From Acidobacteriota bacterium (GTDB lineage: Bacteria > Acidobacteriota > Terriglobia > Bryobacterales > Bryobacteraceae), in NCBI GenBank assembly GCA_016871115.1, contig VFZP01000014.1:1-34068 (forward strand): a DNA stretch of 34,068 nt. The letters are read 5' to 3'. The notes under the pieces were generated by a model, which worked only from the letters and a program-made list of their open reading frames with translations, was not told the DNA's origin and did not search any database. Positions within the stretch are counted from its first letter, which is position 1. Each line of letters starts with the position of its first letter. The translations under genes and the position numbers were made by a program. Of this stretch, positions 1 to 8,757 are shown piece after piece.

Positions 1-236
1 CCTCGGCAGAGAGCATCTTCGATTCCAGCACCCGCCAAGGCATAACGCCAATCCCTCTCGCCTTGGTGAATCCACCGTGGGCAGTTGCGAGGCCTTGATG
101 CGCGGCGGCGGCTGGGGTGGGAGCGTGATGCGGATCTGCTCCAGCAAGGCCTGCACATCGGGCTCCGGCTGGGTGTGGCGCGGCAGCACCAGCCAGCGGC
201 CATCCAGCAGTGGAATCCACACCTCCACCATCTGAA
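1..236 (-). pseudogene. IS transposase C-terminal remnant (IS1634-like, tentative)
   Basis: Read on the minus strand from about position 236, the sequence gives VEVWIPLLDGRWLVLPRHTQ followed by PEPDVQALLEQ and a PPQPPPRIK tail. From memory this resembles the C-terminal end of IS1634-type transposases (DGR, TQPE, a Leu-rich LLxQL stretch, then QPPPRI). No stop codon is met in this frame before the window edge, and no upstream transposase domain exists because receptor sequence begins at about 238. The remnant is therefore truncated at its N-terminal side. A second minus-strand start at 43 (MPWRVLESKMLSAE, running off the window) could be another gene or noise. Family assignment is by recall only. 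Confidence 0.4.
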
Positions 237-237
237 T

Positions 238-1203
238 GGTGGAAAGCTGAACCGCTACAACGTAAATGCCCTGCCGCTTGGTAGCGCCCGGCTGCCGCAG
301 AACCAGGATCCGACCGTGGCCAATCCGACGCGCGACGGCCGGACCGCCAAGCTGGCAAACCTGTACCGCCCGTATCAAGGCTACGGCAACATCCCGATCA
401 CGCAATTCGGCGCCATCTCCAACTACAACTCGCTGCAGGTGAACTTCACGCGGAACTTCCGCAACGGGCTCCAGTTTGGCGCCGCCTACACATGGTCCAA
501 GGCGCTGGGCATCGCCAACGGGGACCAGGATGAGCTGCATCCCTTCAACTACCGCATGGGCAACTACGGCTACCTCGACTACGACGTGCCGCAGCTGCTG
601 GTGCTGAACTTCGTCTACGATGTGCCGAAGCTGACGCGGGGCAGCCTGGCCAAGCCGGGCTTAAAGCACATCCTCAACGGCTGGCAGGTTTCGGGAATCT
701 CCACCTTCCAGATGGGCTTCCCCGGCAACATTACGCCAGGTTTCACGGGCATCGGCGGCGAACTGAACCGCGTCTACACGGGCTCGGAGAACGTGGCGCC
801 CCGCGTGTCTCTGTCGGGCGATCCGATGAGCATCAGCGGGCGGACGCTGGATCGCTCCATCAACACGAGCGCGTTAAGGGCGCCGTCGGTAGGTTCGTCG
901 GGCCTCGAATCGGCGCGCTACGTGGTGCGCCGTCCGGGCATCAACAACTGGGACATCTCCATCTTCAAAAACATCAACTTCACCGAGTCGAAGTACTTGC
1001 AGTTGCGGTTTGAGATGTTCAATGCTCCGAACCACGCCCAGTTCTCGGACTTCAACCGCGGCGTGACGTTCAACCCCGCCACCGGCGCCATCACCAATCT
1101 GCCGACGGCGCTTGGCGGCGGCGGCGGCCGTTACGGCTTCGGCGCGATCAATGCGGTGCGTGACCCGCGCCTGGTGCAGGTCGCCACGAAGTTCTACTTC
1201 TAA
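238..1203 (+). pseudogene. TonB-dependent receptor (Oar/carboxypeptidase-regulatory-like type), C-terminal fragment
   Basis: About 320 residues match the last third of the beta-barrel of acidobacterial Oar-like outer-membrane receptors. Visible family patterns are QNQDP, RPYQGYGNI, SNYNSLQVN, GAAYTWSKALG, FEMFNAPNHAQF and the C-terminal aromatic FYF expected of an outer-membrane barrel. Family members are usually about 1000-1200 residues with an N-terminal carboxypeptidase-regulatory-like domain and a plug, both absent here. Upstream of about 238 the frame loses similarity and minus-strand transposase-like sequence takes over, so the gene looks truncated by an insertion/deletion and not merely cut by the window edge. 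Such receptors bind and import polymer-derived ligands; the substrate cannot be read from this fragment. Confidence 0.8.
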
Positions 1204-1242
1204 AGCGAGTGACAATAGTCGAGTGACTTTGTCTGCGAAGAA

Positions 1243-1272
1243 GGGCCGGCTGATGCCGGCCCTTTTTCTTTT
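1243..1272 (+). terminator. Strong rho-independent terminator after the receptor fragment
   Basis: A perfect 8-bp GC stem (1243-1250 with 1255-1262) closes a TGAT loop and is followed by the T-rich run TTTTTCTTTT (1263-1272). It begins 40 bp after the receptor stop codon. Unusually, the next gene's start codon (1253-1255) lies across the loop and stem, and its AAGGG ribosome-binding-like sequence overlaps the 5' arm. Confidence 0.75.
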
Positions 1273-2869
1273 GGGGGGCGGGGTTGCGGCATTGTGGGCG
1301 CAGGGCGTGGCGTCGCGCGGCGTGACGGCGGCCAAGCGGGGCAGGTTCTCCGGGCGGCCCTGGCCGGTGACGTTCACCGATGTGGCCGCGCGCGTTGGGC
1401 TCGCCGCGCCCGTGAAGTACGGCGGCATGGGCCGTATCGACTATCTCGTTGAGTCTTCCGGCGGCGGCCTTGCGGCCATCAACTTCAATCGCGACGGCTG
1501 GCTCGATCTGTTTGTCGTGGATGGCGATGGCGGACGCCACCGGCTGTACCGCAACCAGCGCGACGGCACGTTCAAGCTGGCGAGCGATCGCGCGGCCGGG
1601 TGGGGCATGGGCGTGGCGCCGGGCGACTATGACGGCGACGGGTCCGACGATCTCTACGTCACGCAGTGGGGGCAGGATTTGCTGCTGCGCAATCGCGCGG
1701 GTGACGGAACGTTGGTGGATGTGACGGCCGAAGCGGGCCTTGCGCACACGGGCCCGGCGCGATGGGGCTCGGGCGCGACGCTCATTGACTACGATCGCGA
1801 TAGCGACCTCGATCTCTTCGTGGCGCGGTACCTGGAGTTCGATCCCGCGAAGACGCCCAAGCCCGGCGCGAATCCCAATTGCAACTGGAAGGGCATTCCC
1901 GTGGCGTGCGGCCCGCGCGGACTCACGCCCAGCCGCCCGGCGCTTTATCGCAATGACCGCGGCCGCTTCACCGATGTGACGGCGGCGTCGGGCATCGGCA
2001 AAGCGCAGCCGACTTTTGGGATGACGGCGGTGGCGGCGGATCTCGATGACGACGCGTGGCCGGATCTGTACCTCGCGTCCGACTCAACGCCCAGCCTGTT
2101 CTTCCGCAATCAGCGCAACGGCACGTTCGTGGAAGAAGGCCTTGAAAGCGCGCTGGCCGTGAATGAAGACGGGCGCGAACAGGCGGGCATGGGCATCGCC
2201 GTGGGTGACGTGAATGGCGAAGGGCGGCTGGATCTGTTCAAGACGCATTTAGCCGAAGACACGCCCGTGCTGTACATCAACGAAGGCCGCGGGCAGTTTC
2301 GCGATGCCACACTCGAAAGCGGACTGGCCGTGGAGACACGTTACGTGGGCTGGGGCGCATCGTTTGCGGACTTCGACAACGACGGTGCGCCGGACCTGCT
2401 CGCGGTGACCGGGCACTTGTACCCGGAGTTGCGGCTGCCCGGGTTTCCGTACCGCACGCCGCCGCTGCTGTTCCGCAACCTCGGCGCGGCGCGGTTTGAG
2501 CAAATCGATTTGAAAACCGGCGCGATGCATTCCAGCCGCGGTTCGCTGGTGGCGGATTTCGATAACGACGGCGACCTGGATGCCGCGGTATGGAACCGCA
2601 ACGAAGCGCCGTCGTTGCTGCGCAACGATCTGGCCGCCAAGCGCGCGTGGGTTCAGTTGGAAGCGCCGCTCCACACGCGCGTGACGGTGCGCGGATTCGC
2701 GCAGGAGGTGGTGAGCCAATCGAGCTTCTACTCGGCGCCCGGCCGCGTGCTGCACTTTGGCTTGGGGACCTCGGCGGCGGTGACCGTAGACGCGACGGTA
2801 CGCTTTGCCGGCGGCACGACGCGTGTACTGCGCGGGCTGGCAATCAACCGGAGACATCGGATTCAATAA
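1253..2869 (+). CDS. CRTAC1-family protein with FG-GAP/VCBS repeats (paralog 1)
   Basis: A 538-residue predicted exported beta-propeller protein. Residues 1-20 are a hydrophobic leader ending near WAQG. Calcium-binding-type FG-GAP/VCBS loops follow (DGWLDLFVVDGDG, GDYDGDGSDDLYVT, DYDRDSDLDLF, DFDNDGAPDLLAV, DFDNDGDLDAAVW). The C-terminus is an ASPIC/UnbV-like segment (SFYSAPGRVLHFGLG). Compared with the paralog at 8758, about 20 residues that include the NRSAIGARV core of the ASPIC motif are missing (APLHTRVTVRGFAQEV). The start at 1253 was chosen because it gives a leader aligned with that of the paralog; the open frame extends back to 1112 but overlaps the receptor gene. The stop codon overlaps the next start in TAATG. 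Role unknown; family members are extracytoplasmic and often sit near heme and oxidation genes. Confidence 0.85.
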   Translation: MPALFLLGGGVAALWAQGVASRGVTAAKRGRFSGRPWPVTFTDVAARVGLAAPVKYGGMGRIDYLVESSGGGLAAINFNRDGWLDLFVVDGDGGRHRLYRNQRDGTFKLASDRAAGWGMGVAPGDYDGDGSDDLYVTQWGQDLLLRNRAGDGTLVDVTAEAGLAHTGPARWGSGATLIDYDRDSDLDLFVARYLEFDPAKTPKPGANPNCNWKGIPVACGPRGLTPSRPALYRNDRGRFTDVTAASGIGKAQPTFGMTAVAADLDDDAWPDLYLASDSTPSLFFRNQRNGTFVEEGLESALAVNEDGREQAGMGIAVGDVNGEGRLDLFKTHLAEDTPVLYINEGRGQFRDATLESGLAVETRYVGWGASFADFDNDGAPDLLAVTGHLYPELRLPGFPYRTPPLLFRNLGAARFEQIDLKTGAMHSSRGSLVADFDNDGDLDAAVWNRNEAPSLLRNDLAAKRAWVQLEAPLHTRVTVRGFAQEVVSQSSFYSAPGRVLHFGLGTSAAVTVDATVRFAGGTTRVLRGLAINRRHRIQ

Positions 2870-3594
2870 TGAACTTGCTGCCCGGCCACGAACCACTCGC
2901 CCAGGAGACGATCCGCGCCATTCGCCACGGAGACGTGGAGGCGCTGGCGCGGCTGCTCGACGCGCACCCCGGACTGGCGCAAACGCGGCTGGTGGACGCC
3001 AAGGGCGTCGGACGCGAGGTGCTCCATTTGGCCTGCGACTGGCCGGGGCACTTCCCGCGCGTGGGCGAGACGATTACGCTGCTCATCGCGCGCGGTGCGA
3101 ATCTCAACCCGGTGTGCACGGGCGGCAACGCGCCGGAACGCCCGCTGCATGGGGCCGCGAGTAGCGACGATGTGGAGGCGATCGACGCGCTACTGGATGG
3201 CGGCGCCGATATCGAAGCCGACGGCGCGATCTTCACCGGCGGCGCGGCGATGTCGGACGCGGTGATCTTCGCGCAGTGGAACGCGGCCCGGCGGCTGCTC
3301 GCGCGCAGAGCGAAGACCACGCTGACGCAGGCCGCCGCACTGGGGCTGTTCGATCGCGTAGCGGCGCACCTTGAGGGCGACCCGCCCACTCCCGATCTTG
3401 TTACTGCGGCCCTGTGGCACGCCTGCCGCGGCGGGCAGCTTGCGGCCGTCAAGTATCTCGTGGAGAAAGGCGCGGATATCAACTGGCTCGGTTGGGATCA
3501 CCTGATGCCGATCGATTGCGCGTTGCAGAGCGGCAAAGCGGAGCTGGTTGCGTGGCTACGGGCGCGGGGCGCGAAGCCGCCGCGGGAGTTGTAG
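2869..3594 (+). CDS. Ankyrin-repeat protein
   Basis: A 241-residue protein with no evident signal peptide or membrane segment. Ankyrin-type helix-loop units occur throughout: DVEALARLLDAHPGLAQ, REVLHLACDWPG, ITLLIARGANLN, RPLHGAASSDDVEAIDALLDGGADIE, AAVKYLVEKGADINWLGWDH and ELVAWLRARGAKPP. The start ATG shares one base with the stop of the CRTAC1 gene (TAATG), implying translational coupling. It probably acts as a protein-interaction module; the partner is unknown. The 3' end lies 9 bp from the convergent DUF1592 gene, with no room for a conventional terminator. Confidence 0.85.
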   Translation: MNLLPGHEPLAQETIRAIRHGDVEALARLLDAHPGLAQTRLVDAKGVGREVLHLACDWPGHFPRVGETITLLIARGANLNPVCTGGNAPERPLHGAASSDDVEAIDALLDGGADIEADGAIFTGGAAMSDAVIFAQWNAARRLLARRAKTTLTQAAALGLFDRVAAHLEGDPPTPDLVTAALWHACRGGQLAAVKYLVEKGADINWLGWDHLMPIDCALQSGKAELVAWLRARGAKPPREL

Positions 3595-3603
3595 CCAGCG
3601 CTG

Positions 3604-4818
3604 CTACCTCCGCCGGAACGCCTCGCTCAGCACCACCAGCTCCACCTGATCCCGCAGGCGATGCCCCTTCTGCGCCACAGCGGTGGCGATGGCGTCGATC
3701 TGCGGACGGTCCGCCGCGTCGAACTTGCGCCCGCAAGAGTACGTCAGCAGGCAATCGGTAAGGAAACGCGTGAACTGCGGCTTGCGCTTGGCGAGCGTCT
3801 CGCGTAGTCCGGCGATATCGGTGAACTTCTCTCCCGTGGTCAACTCACCCGAAGCATCGATCGCCACCGCGCTTTTGCCCGGGTAGTTGGCGCGCCATCG
3901 GCCGATGGGGTCAAAGTTTTCGAGCGCGAATCCCGGTGGATCGATGGAGCGATGGCATGACATACAGGCGGGGCTTTCGCGATGTTTGGTGAGCAGATCA
4001 CGCATGCTCTTGGCGCCGCGCACATCCGGATCGAGGGCGGGCACATCGTCGGGCGGCGGCGCGGGAGGCGTGCCGAAGATATTCTCCAGCATCCACACGC
4101 CGCGCGTCACCGGCGAGGTTTCAATGCCGTTGGCTGAGACCGTGAGAATGCTGCCTTGGCCCAGCAGGCCGCCGCGCCGCGGGTCAGCCAAATGCACTTT
4201 GCGGAAGACGTGGCCGCCGGCACTCGGCATCGCGTTGGCCATGCCGTACAGGCGCGCTAGCGGCTTGTTGATAAAGCTGTAGCGGGCGTCGATGAAGCCG
4301 TGCAGGCTCTTGTTTTCGTCGAGCAGGTGCCGCATCAGCAGGCGCGTTTCGGTCTTCATCGCGTTCTGCAGATCGTCCCAGTAGTAAGCGCCGAAGCCGT
4401 CGCGATCCGGCGGCATGTCGCCGAGGCTGCGCAGATTGAGCCAGCTATCGAGGAAGCCTTCGACAAATACCTTGGAGCGCGGGCTCGCCAGCAGGCGGCG
4501 CGTTTCCGCGCGCAGCACTTCGTCGCGCAGCAGTGCGCCGGATTGGGCCTGCTTCAGCAGTGCTTCGTCGGGCATGGTGGACCACAAGAAGTAGGAAAGC
4601 CGCGACGCGAGCGCATGCGCATTCAGGCGGTCCTTATCCGTATCGGTGGAAATGTAGAGAAACGCCGGCGAGCAGAGCACGGCCTTGAGCGCATCCTGCA
4701 GCGCGGCCTCTGGCGGAACGCCGGCCGCGCGGCGCTTGCCGGCAATCGCCACCAACCGGTTCACCTCTTCCGCGGTGGCCGGACGCCGGTAGGCGCGCGT
4801 GGCGAAGCGTGCCAGGAT
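3604..4818 (-). pseudogene. DUF1592/DUF1588/DUF1585 protein, C-terminal part downstream of an in-frame amber
   Basis: This is the same reading frame as 4819-6003, interrupted only by TAG at 4819-4821. Immediately after the stop the frame reads ILARFATRAYRRPATAEEV, a typical entry to DUF1592. A YFLWS motif, a SGALLRDE segment, DUF1588 and a second heme-c motif CMSCH within CHRSIDPPGFALENFDPIGR follow, and it ends in DUF1585 (CLLTYSCGRKF). The first downstream ATG is at 4764, which would omit part of DUF1592. With the N-terminal part the product would be about 799 residues, normal for the family of secreted cytochrome-linked proteins seen in Planctomycetes, Verrucomicrobia and Acidobacteria. 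Biochemical role is not established. Confidence 0.8.
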
Positions 4819-6003
4819 CTAGCGCGTGCGACCTATGTCAAAAGGACGGTCTCCATAAAGCACGCGCTGACTGGCCGGCATAGCCGGCGCATCGAGCGGC
4901 CCACGAATCTCTACCTGATGAATGCGGATCTGCGGAATCGGCCCGTGCTTCATCATGGCGATGCGTCCCGCCACAATGCCCTGCCCGACGTCCCACTGAT
5001 CCTCCGGCAAAAACTCCGGGAAGCGCCGCGCGAAAGAGCTGAACACGTTGCGCACATTGTTCATGCCGTTCGGGAAGATGAAGCGTGGCTGATAGCCGGC
5101 ATCGAGACGGACGCGAAACGTGACCCATTGCGGACCGCCGTCGGCGAGGTCCACGGGCTCGGCCAGCAACGGTTGAATGGACTGCTCGTGCCGCAGATAG
5201 CCGGCGCGCGAGTTGCCCGCCACCAAGCCAAACCGGAACGGCGCTTCCGGATCCATCCCGAACAGCTTCGCGTCGTAGGGATTCCGGCGGTGGAGCGCTT
5301 CCACCTGCACCTTCACTTCATAGAAGCCGTCATAGGGAACGCCGCCCGAAAACTCGTGCAGCGGCGCGTAGGCGCCTTCGTAGTGCGGCGTGCGTGGATG
5401 CTCAAATAGCGTCATGTACTGCATCAGCTTGTTGCGCTGGCGCGCGCCGTCGAGCTCTTTCTGCTGACGGAAATGCTCTTTGAACATCCACTGGCGCGGC
5501 GCTGGGGCGGGCGTGCCGGGCAGCGCCTTGCGGATGACCGCATCGGCCGCGTCAAGGTACTGCTCGAGCAGATAGCCGGAGGTGACCAGCGTCTCGCCCA
5601 CGTTATCCATGTGCGCATACTGCTGGTCGTGCGGAAAGCGGCTGGTGGGGTCAAACTGGTCCATCTCCATCTGCAACAGATCGCCAATGGTGTTGAGATA
5701 TTCGCGGCGATTAAGACGCCGCAAAGTGACCTTGGCGGGCTCCTGTTTCGCGAGGCCGGCGAGAAACGCCTGGCGCTCAGCGGCGGAGGGCTGTTTGGCG
5801 GTGTGCGGCGGCATGGTGCCGGCTTCAATACGCCGCGCGACGGCGAGCGCGTCGGCCGGATTCAACGGCCCGCGATCGAAACGGCGATTCGCCATCTGCG
5901 CTTTTTCGCCGTGGCAGGCCGTGCAGTAGGTGTCGAGGAAAGCAGAAGCGGGGTCGTTGGCCGCCGCCGCGGCGGCGAACGCAAGTAGCAATGCAGACGT
6001 CAT
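4819..6003 (-). CDS. DUF1592-type cytochrome-linked protein, N-terminal part (PSD1/DUF1587/DUF1595 region)
   Basis: A 394-residue product with a short hydrophobic Ala-rich leader (residues 1-15) and a heme-c motif CTACH at 27-31 (YCTACHGEKA). A RLNRREYLNTIGDLL segment near residue 95 follows (DUF1587-like), then a long beta-rich middle. It ends at RPFDIGRTR before an amber codon, in frame with the rest of the family sequence. The start lies 38 bp after the DUF1552 gene, consistent with one operon (cytochrome, DUF1552, DUF1592). Members are predicted to be secreted, and the DUF1592-DUF1552 pairing is very common. If translation stops here, half the protein and its second CxxCH are lost. Confidence 0.8.
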   Translation of the reverse strand: MTSALLLAFAAAAAANDPASAFLDTYCTACHGEKAQMANRRFDRGPLNPADALAVARRIEAGTMPPHTAKQPSAAERQAFLAGLAKQEPAKVTLRRLNRREYLNTIGDLLQMEMDQFDPTSRFPHDQQYAHMDNVGETLVTSGYLLEQYLDAADAVIRKALPGTPAPAPRQWMFKEHFRQQKELDGARQRNKLMQYMTLFEHPRTPHYEGAYAPLHEFSGGVPYDGFYEVKVQVEALHRRNPYDAKLFGMDPEAPFRFGLVAGNSRAGYLRHEQSIQPLLAEPVDLADGGPQWVTFRVRLDAGYQPRFIFPNGMNNVRNVFSSFARRFPEFLPEDQWDVGQGIVAGRIAMMKHGPIPQIRIHQVEIRGPLDAPAMPASQRVLYGDRPFDIGRTR

Positions 6004-6041
6004 CGCTATCGCCCGCGCAGCGTGCCAGTGGAGAGCGCGAA

Positions 6042-7310
6042 CTACTGCTGCTCCACGCCGAAGCGCTGGAGCATACTGACGAACAGATTTGCCAGAGGCT
6101 GGCGATTCAATCCGGCGGCCGGGAATGCCTGATACGCGCCGTGCTTGAAGCCGCCGCCCGCCAGCACCACCGGCAGGTTCAAGTTCGTGTGCGAATTGCC
6201 GTTGCCCATGCCGCTGCCAAACAGCACCATCGCAGGGTCCAGCAAAGACTCGCCGCCATCGTCAATCGACTTCATCTTGCCGAGGAAGCGCGCAAACTGT
6301 TCCGTCTGGTAGCGCTCCAGTTTCACAAGCAAATCAATGCTCTCCGGAACTTGACCGTGATGCGAAAGCGAGTGGTACTCCTTGCGCACGCCCAGCACGG
6401 AGGCCTCAAAGCCGTCGGCGATTTCGAGCGTCGCAATGCGCATCGAGTCGGTCTGCAGCGCCAGCGCCATCAAGTCAAAGAGCACGGGGATGTCGTTCAC
6501 CAGGCCCTGATTTTCCGGCTCCTTCATGGGCGCCGGCGGCTTGGGCACGTCCGCCCATTTCTGCCGCAGTTCCAGAGTTTTCTCCACTTTGCGCACGGAC
6601 GTGAAGTACTCGTCGAGTTTCTGTTGATCGCGCGCGCCCAGGCGGTGCTTGAGCAACGCAGCGTCACCATTCACGGCATCGAGAATCGAGCCCTGCAACG
6701 TGAGCCGGTCTTTGGTACGTTCCAGCTCAGCCGCGCTCTCTGTGACAAACAGCTTGCGAAACAACTCGCGCGGGCCTTGAATGGGAGTCACGCGCGTGCC
6801 GCTGCGCGTCCAGCTCATCATGCAGCCGCCGTGCAGGCCCTCTTCCGATCCGAGCGTCAGCGAAGGAAACCGCCTGGCGCCACCGACGGTTTCCGCCATG
6901 CGCTGATCCAGGCTGATGTTGCCGTCTGGCATGCCTTTGGCATCCACCTGGCGCACGCCGCTCAGGAAGGAGTGCACGGCAAAGTGTCCGCCTTTTACGC
7001 CGTGGTCCAGCCCGGAAAAGACGGTGAGATCTTTGCGGTACTGCGCGATCGGTTCCAGCAGATGCGGCGCGGTGTAATCCGTGCCCGCTTCGGTGGGAAA
7101 GAACTTCTGCGGAAAAAATCCGAACGCATTGCCGATGGCCACCATGCGCGCAGGCCGCACCGTTTTGGCGTTCGCAGAAAGCGCGGTGACGGCGAGCCCT
7201 GATCCCAACGCGCCGGCGCTCAAGGAATTGAGCGGAGGCAGCGCGAGGCGAACGCCTGCCGCACGGAGGAAAAAACGGCGTCCGGCAAGATCCGGGTGAT
7301 TGGTCGGCAT
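6042..7310 (-). CDS. DUF1552 domain-containing exported protein
   Basis: A 422-residue protein of the DUF1552 family, the usual genomic partner of DUF1592 proteins. The N-terminus has a Tat-like signal (GRRFFLRAAGVRLALPPLNSL), matching the Tat-type leaders common in this family. Family features include RMVAIGNAFGFFP, LTVFSGLDHG, GGHFAVHSFLSG, SLDQRMAE, FGSGMGNGNSHTNLNLPVVLAGGG and a C-terminal NLFVSMLQRFGV. Length and both ends look complete. It lies 24 bp after the cytochrome stop and 38 bp before the DUF1592 gene. The fold resembles alkaline-phosphatase/DUF1501-like exported proteins, but no activity is known. Confidence 0.9.
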   Translation of the reverse strand: MPTNHPDLAGRRFFLRAAGVRLALPPLNSLSAGALGSGLAVTALSANAKTVRPARMVAIGNAFGFFPQKFFPTEAGTDYTAPHLLEPIAQYRKDLTVFSGLDHGVKGGHFAVHSFLSGVRQVDAKGMPDGNISLDQRMAETVGGARRFPSLTLGSEEGLHGGCMMSWTRSGTRVTPIQGPRELFRKLFVTESAAELERTKDRLTLQGSILDAVNGDAALLKHRLGARDQQKLDEYFTSVRKVEKTLELRQKWADVPKPPAPMKEPENQGLVNDIPVLFDLMALALQTDSMRIATLEIADGFEASVLGVRKEYHSLSHHGQVPESIDLLVKLERYQTEQFARFLGKMKSIDDGGESLLDPAMVLFGSGMGNGNSHTNLNLPVVLAGGGFKHGAYQAFPAAGLNRQPLANLFVSMLQRFGVEQQ

Positions 7311-7334
7311 GTCCAGATTTGATCGTGTTTCGCG

Positions 7335-8256
7335 CTACCGGCCGTACAAGCGGATACGGTGATCGGTGAACCGCAGCCCAGGCATGGGGGACGACGCCTT
7401 CATGTGGCAATCGAGGCACCGGTCTGCGGTACGCGGACAACCCGCCCGTGCCCGCACCGCGGCCGCGTGGCACCCCGCGCACACTGCCGCCGGTTCGGGC
7501 TGCGCTTCGCCGTGCGGGTTGTGGCAGGACACGCACGTCAGCTTCCGTGCGGCGCTCCTTTGATAGCACTTGCTCGCCAGCAGCCCGATGGGCGCAAAAC
7601 GAATACTGTTGGGGTCTTCGAGCTCCGGCGTGGCGGAGGCAAATACGGCGTCGGGCGAGCGGTGGCAACGCGCGCACATCGCTACGGAGCGGTCTCGCGC
7701 AATCGCACCGCGCGCCGCGGGCTTGGCGGCGTGCGCCGCGCCGTCACCGTGACACGCCTGGCACGTCACGCCCGGCTCGCCCAACGTCTGATGGCAGCCG
7801 AAACATCGCTGCACGTTGCGGGCACTCTGCACCACGCCGAGTGCGTCTTCAAGATCGACGGCCGCGGCGGCGTCGTGCCCCGGCGTGAGCCCCAGGCGAT
7901 TCTCGTCGCGACACCAGGACACGCGATGCTCCACCACGCGCCCGTTGCGCTCGATCACCGGCGTCACGGCCTGCGTGCCCGCGCCGAAGGCCCACTGCAC
8001 GGTGGCCTGCACCGGCTCAGCGCCGTTCCGCGCAATCTCCACGGTGTTGCCGCGGTACGTGTAGCTCACGCCGCCTGGCCCGCGGAGTTTGCGCCCATCG
8101 AAATGCTCGCCGGTGAACGCGGTGAGAGAACGGGCATGAGCCGACGCGCCCTGATTGCGCGCGCGTTCGGCGTGGCACGCCGCGCATGGCTCGCCGCCGG
8201 CAAACGCTACGGCTAGGGCTGCTGCTCCGAGAACAAGTCCCGCTGCCGCGCGACAT
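7335..8256 (-). pseudogene. Heptaheme c-type cytochrome with a probable start-proximal frameshift
   Basis: The long frame encodes seven CxxCH motifs: CAACH (around 8175-8186), CFGCH, CQACH, CARCH, CVSCH, CAGCH and CLDCH. It ends SSPMPGLRFTDHRIRLYGR. It resembles the cytochrome c554/NapC-like multiheme proteins that accompany TPR and CRTAC1 genes in Acidobacteriota. The only conventional start in this frame is GTG at 8069, which would discard the leader and the first heme. Upstream the frame reads AAAGLVLGAAALAVAFAGG, a clear signal peptide, but has no ATG, GTG or TTG. ATG at 8256 in the neighbouring frame begins MSR directly before it, so one missing base between about 8243 and 8253 would join them. 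Periplasmic electron transfer is the likely role. Confidence 0.7.
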
Positions 8257-8541
8257 CCCGCTCGGACAGTTGCTTCACCCGCGCGAGCGCGCGCGCCGCT
8301 TCGGTTCGCCGTCCCAGCGCCTGCAGCACGGTGCCCTGGAGAAAGAATGTTTCGCGATATTCGGGTCGGCCCGCGTGGCCCGGTCCAATAATGCGGCGGC
8401 CTCCCGGCTCTTGGACTTCTGCCAAATCAGTTTCGCCAACTGATCGTTCACCTGCGCGTTGCGCGGACGCAGCACGAGCGCCGCGCGAAGCAACCGCTCG
8501 GCCTCCGCATGCCGACGCGGGGTTGAACGCCAGAGCTGCGC
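8213..8541 (-). pseudogene. TPR protein remnant, frameshifted
   Basis: Two frames together encode tetratricopeptide repeats. The upstream part (minus frame from about 8541) reads RRHAEAERLLRAALVLRP, NDQLAKLIWQKSKSREAAAL and LDRATRADPNIAK. The downstream part, in another frame, reads FLQGTVLQALGRRTEAARAL and ends LFSEQQP at 8213. The shift falls near 8344-8350. An in-frame TAG at 8542-8544 blocks extension further upstream, and tRNA-Asp starts 41 bp away, so the N-terminal TPRs are missing. The 3' end overlaps the probable cytochrome start by about 44 bp, the arrangement expected of a coupled TPR-cytochrome gene pair. Confidence 0.6.
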
Positions 8542-8582
8542 CTATTCGGTGTGGATGGTACGGGAGATTAACAGGCGGGAAA

Positions 8583-8659
<77 letters not shown>

Positions 8660-8695
8660 GCTTGGGGTAATTGCCCTTTACGGGCAACTCCTTCG

Positions 8696-8724
8696 ATGCT
8701 ACCACGGGCGCTAAAACTCCGCAA
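8696..8724 (-). promoter_or_regulatory. Candidate sigma-70-type promoter for tRNA-Asp
   Basis: On the minus strand, TTGCGG (8724-8719) is followed after 17 bp by TAGCAT (8701-8696), about 36 bp before the tRNA 5' end. A small inverted repeat, TTGCCC/GGGCAA (8671-8687), lies between promoter and tRNA. Assignment is by eye only. Confidence 0.35.
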
Positions 8725-8757
8725 ACCACTCTCGCTCCGCGCTATCCTAATCTCACG

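Noticed and set aside
4300-5409. A 369-codon plus-strand frame across the DUF1592 gene.
   Set aside because: The product is a low-complexity antisense translation and crosses the amber site; the minus strand has unmistakable DUF1592 family motifs.
8069-8071. GTG 8069 as the true start of the multiheme cytochrome.
   Set aside because: It would remove a clear signal peptide and the first CAACH heme site found in the same frame upstream.
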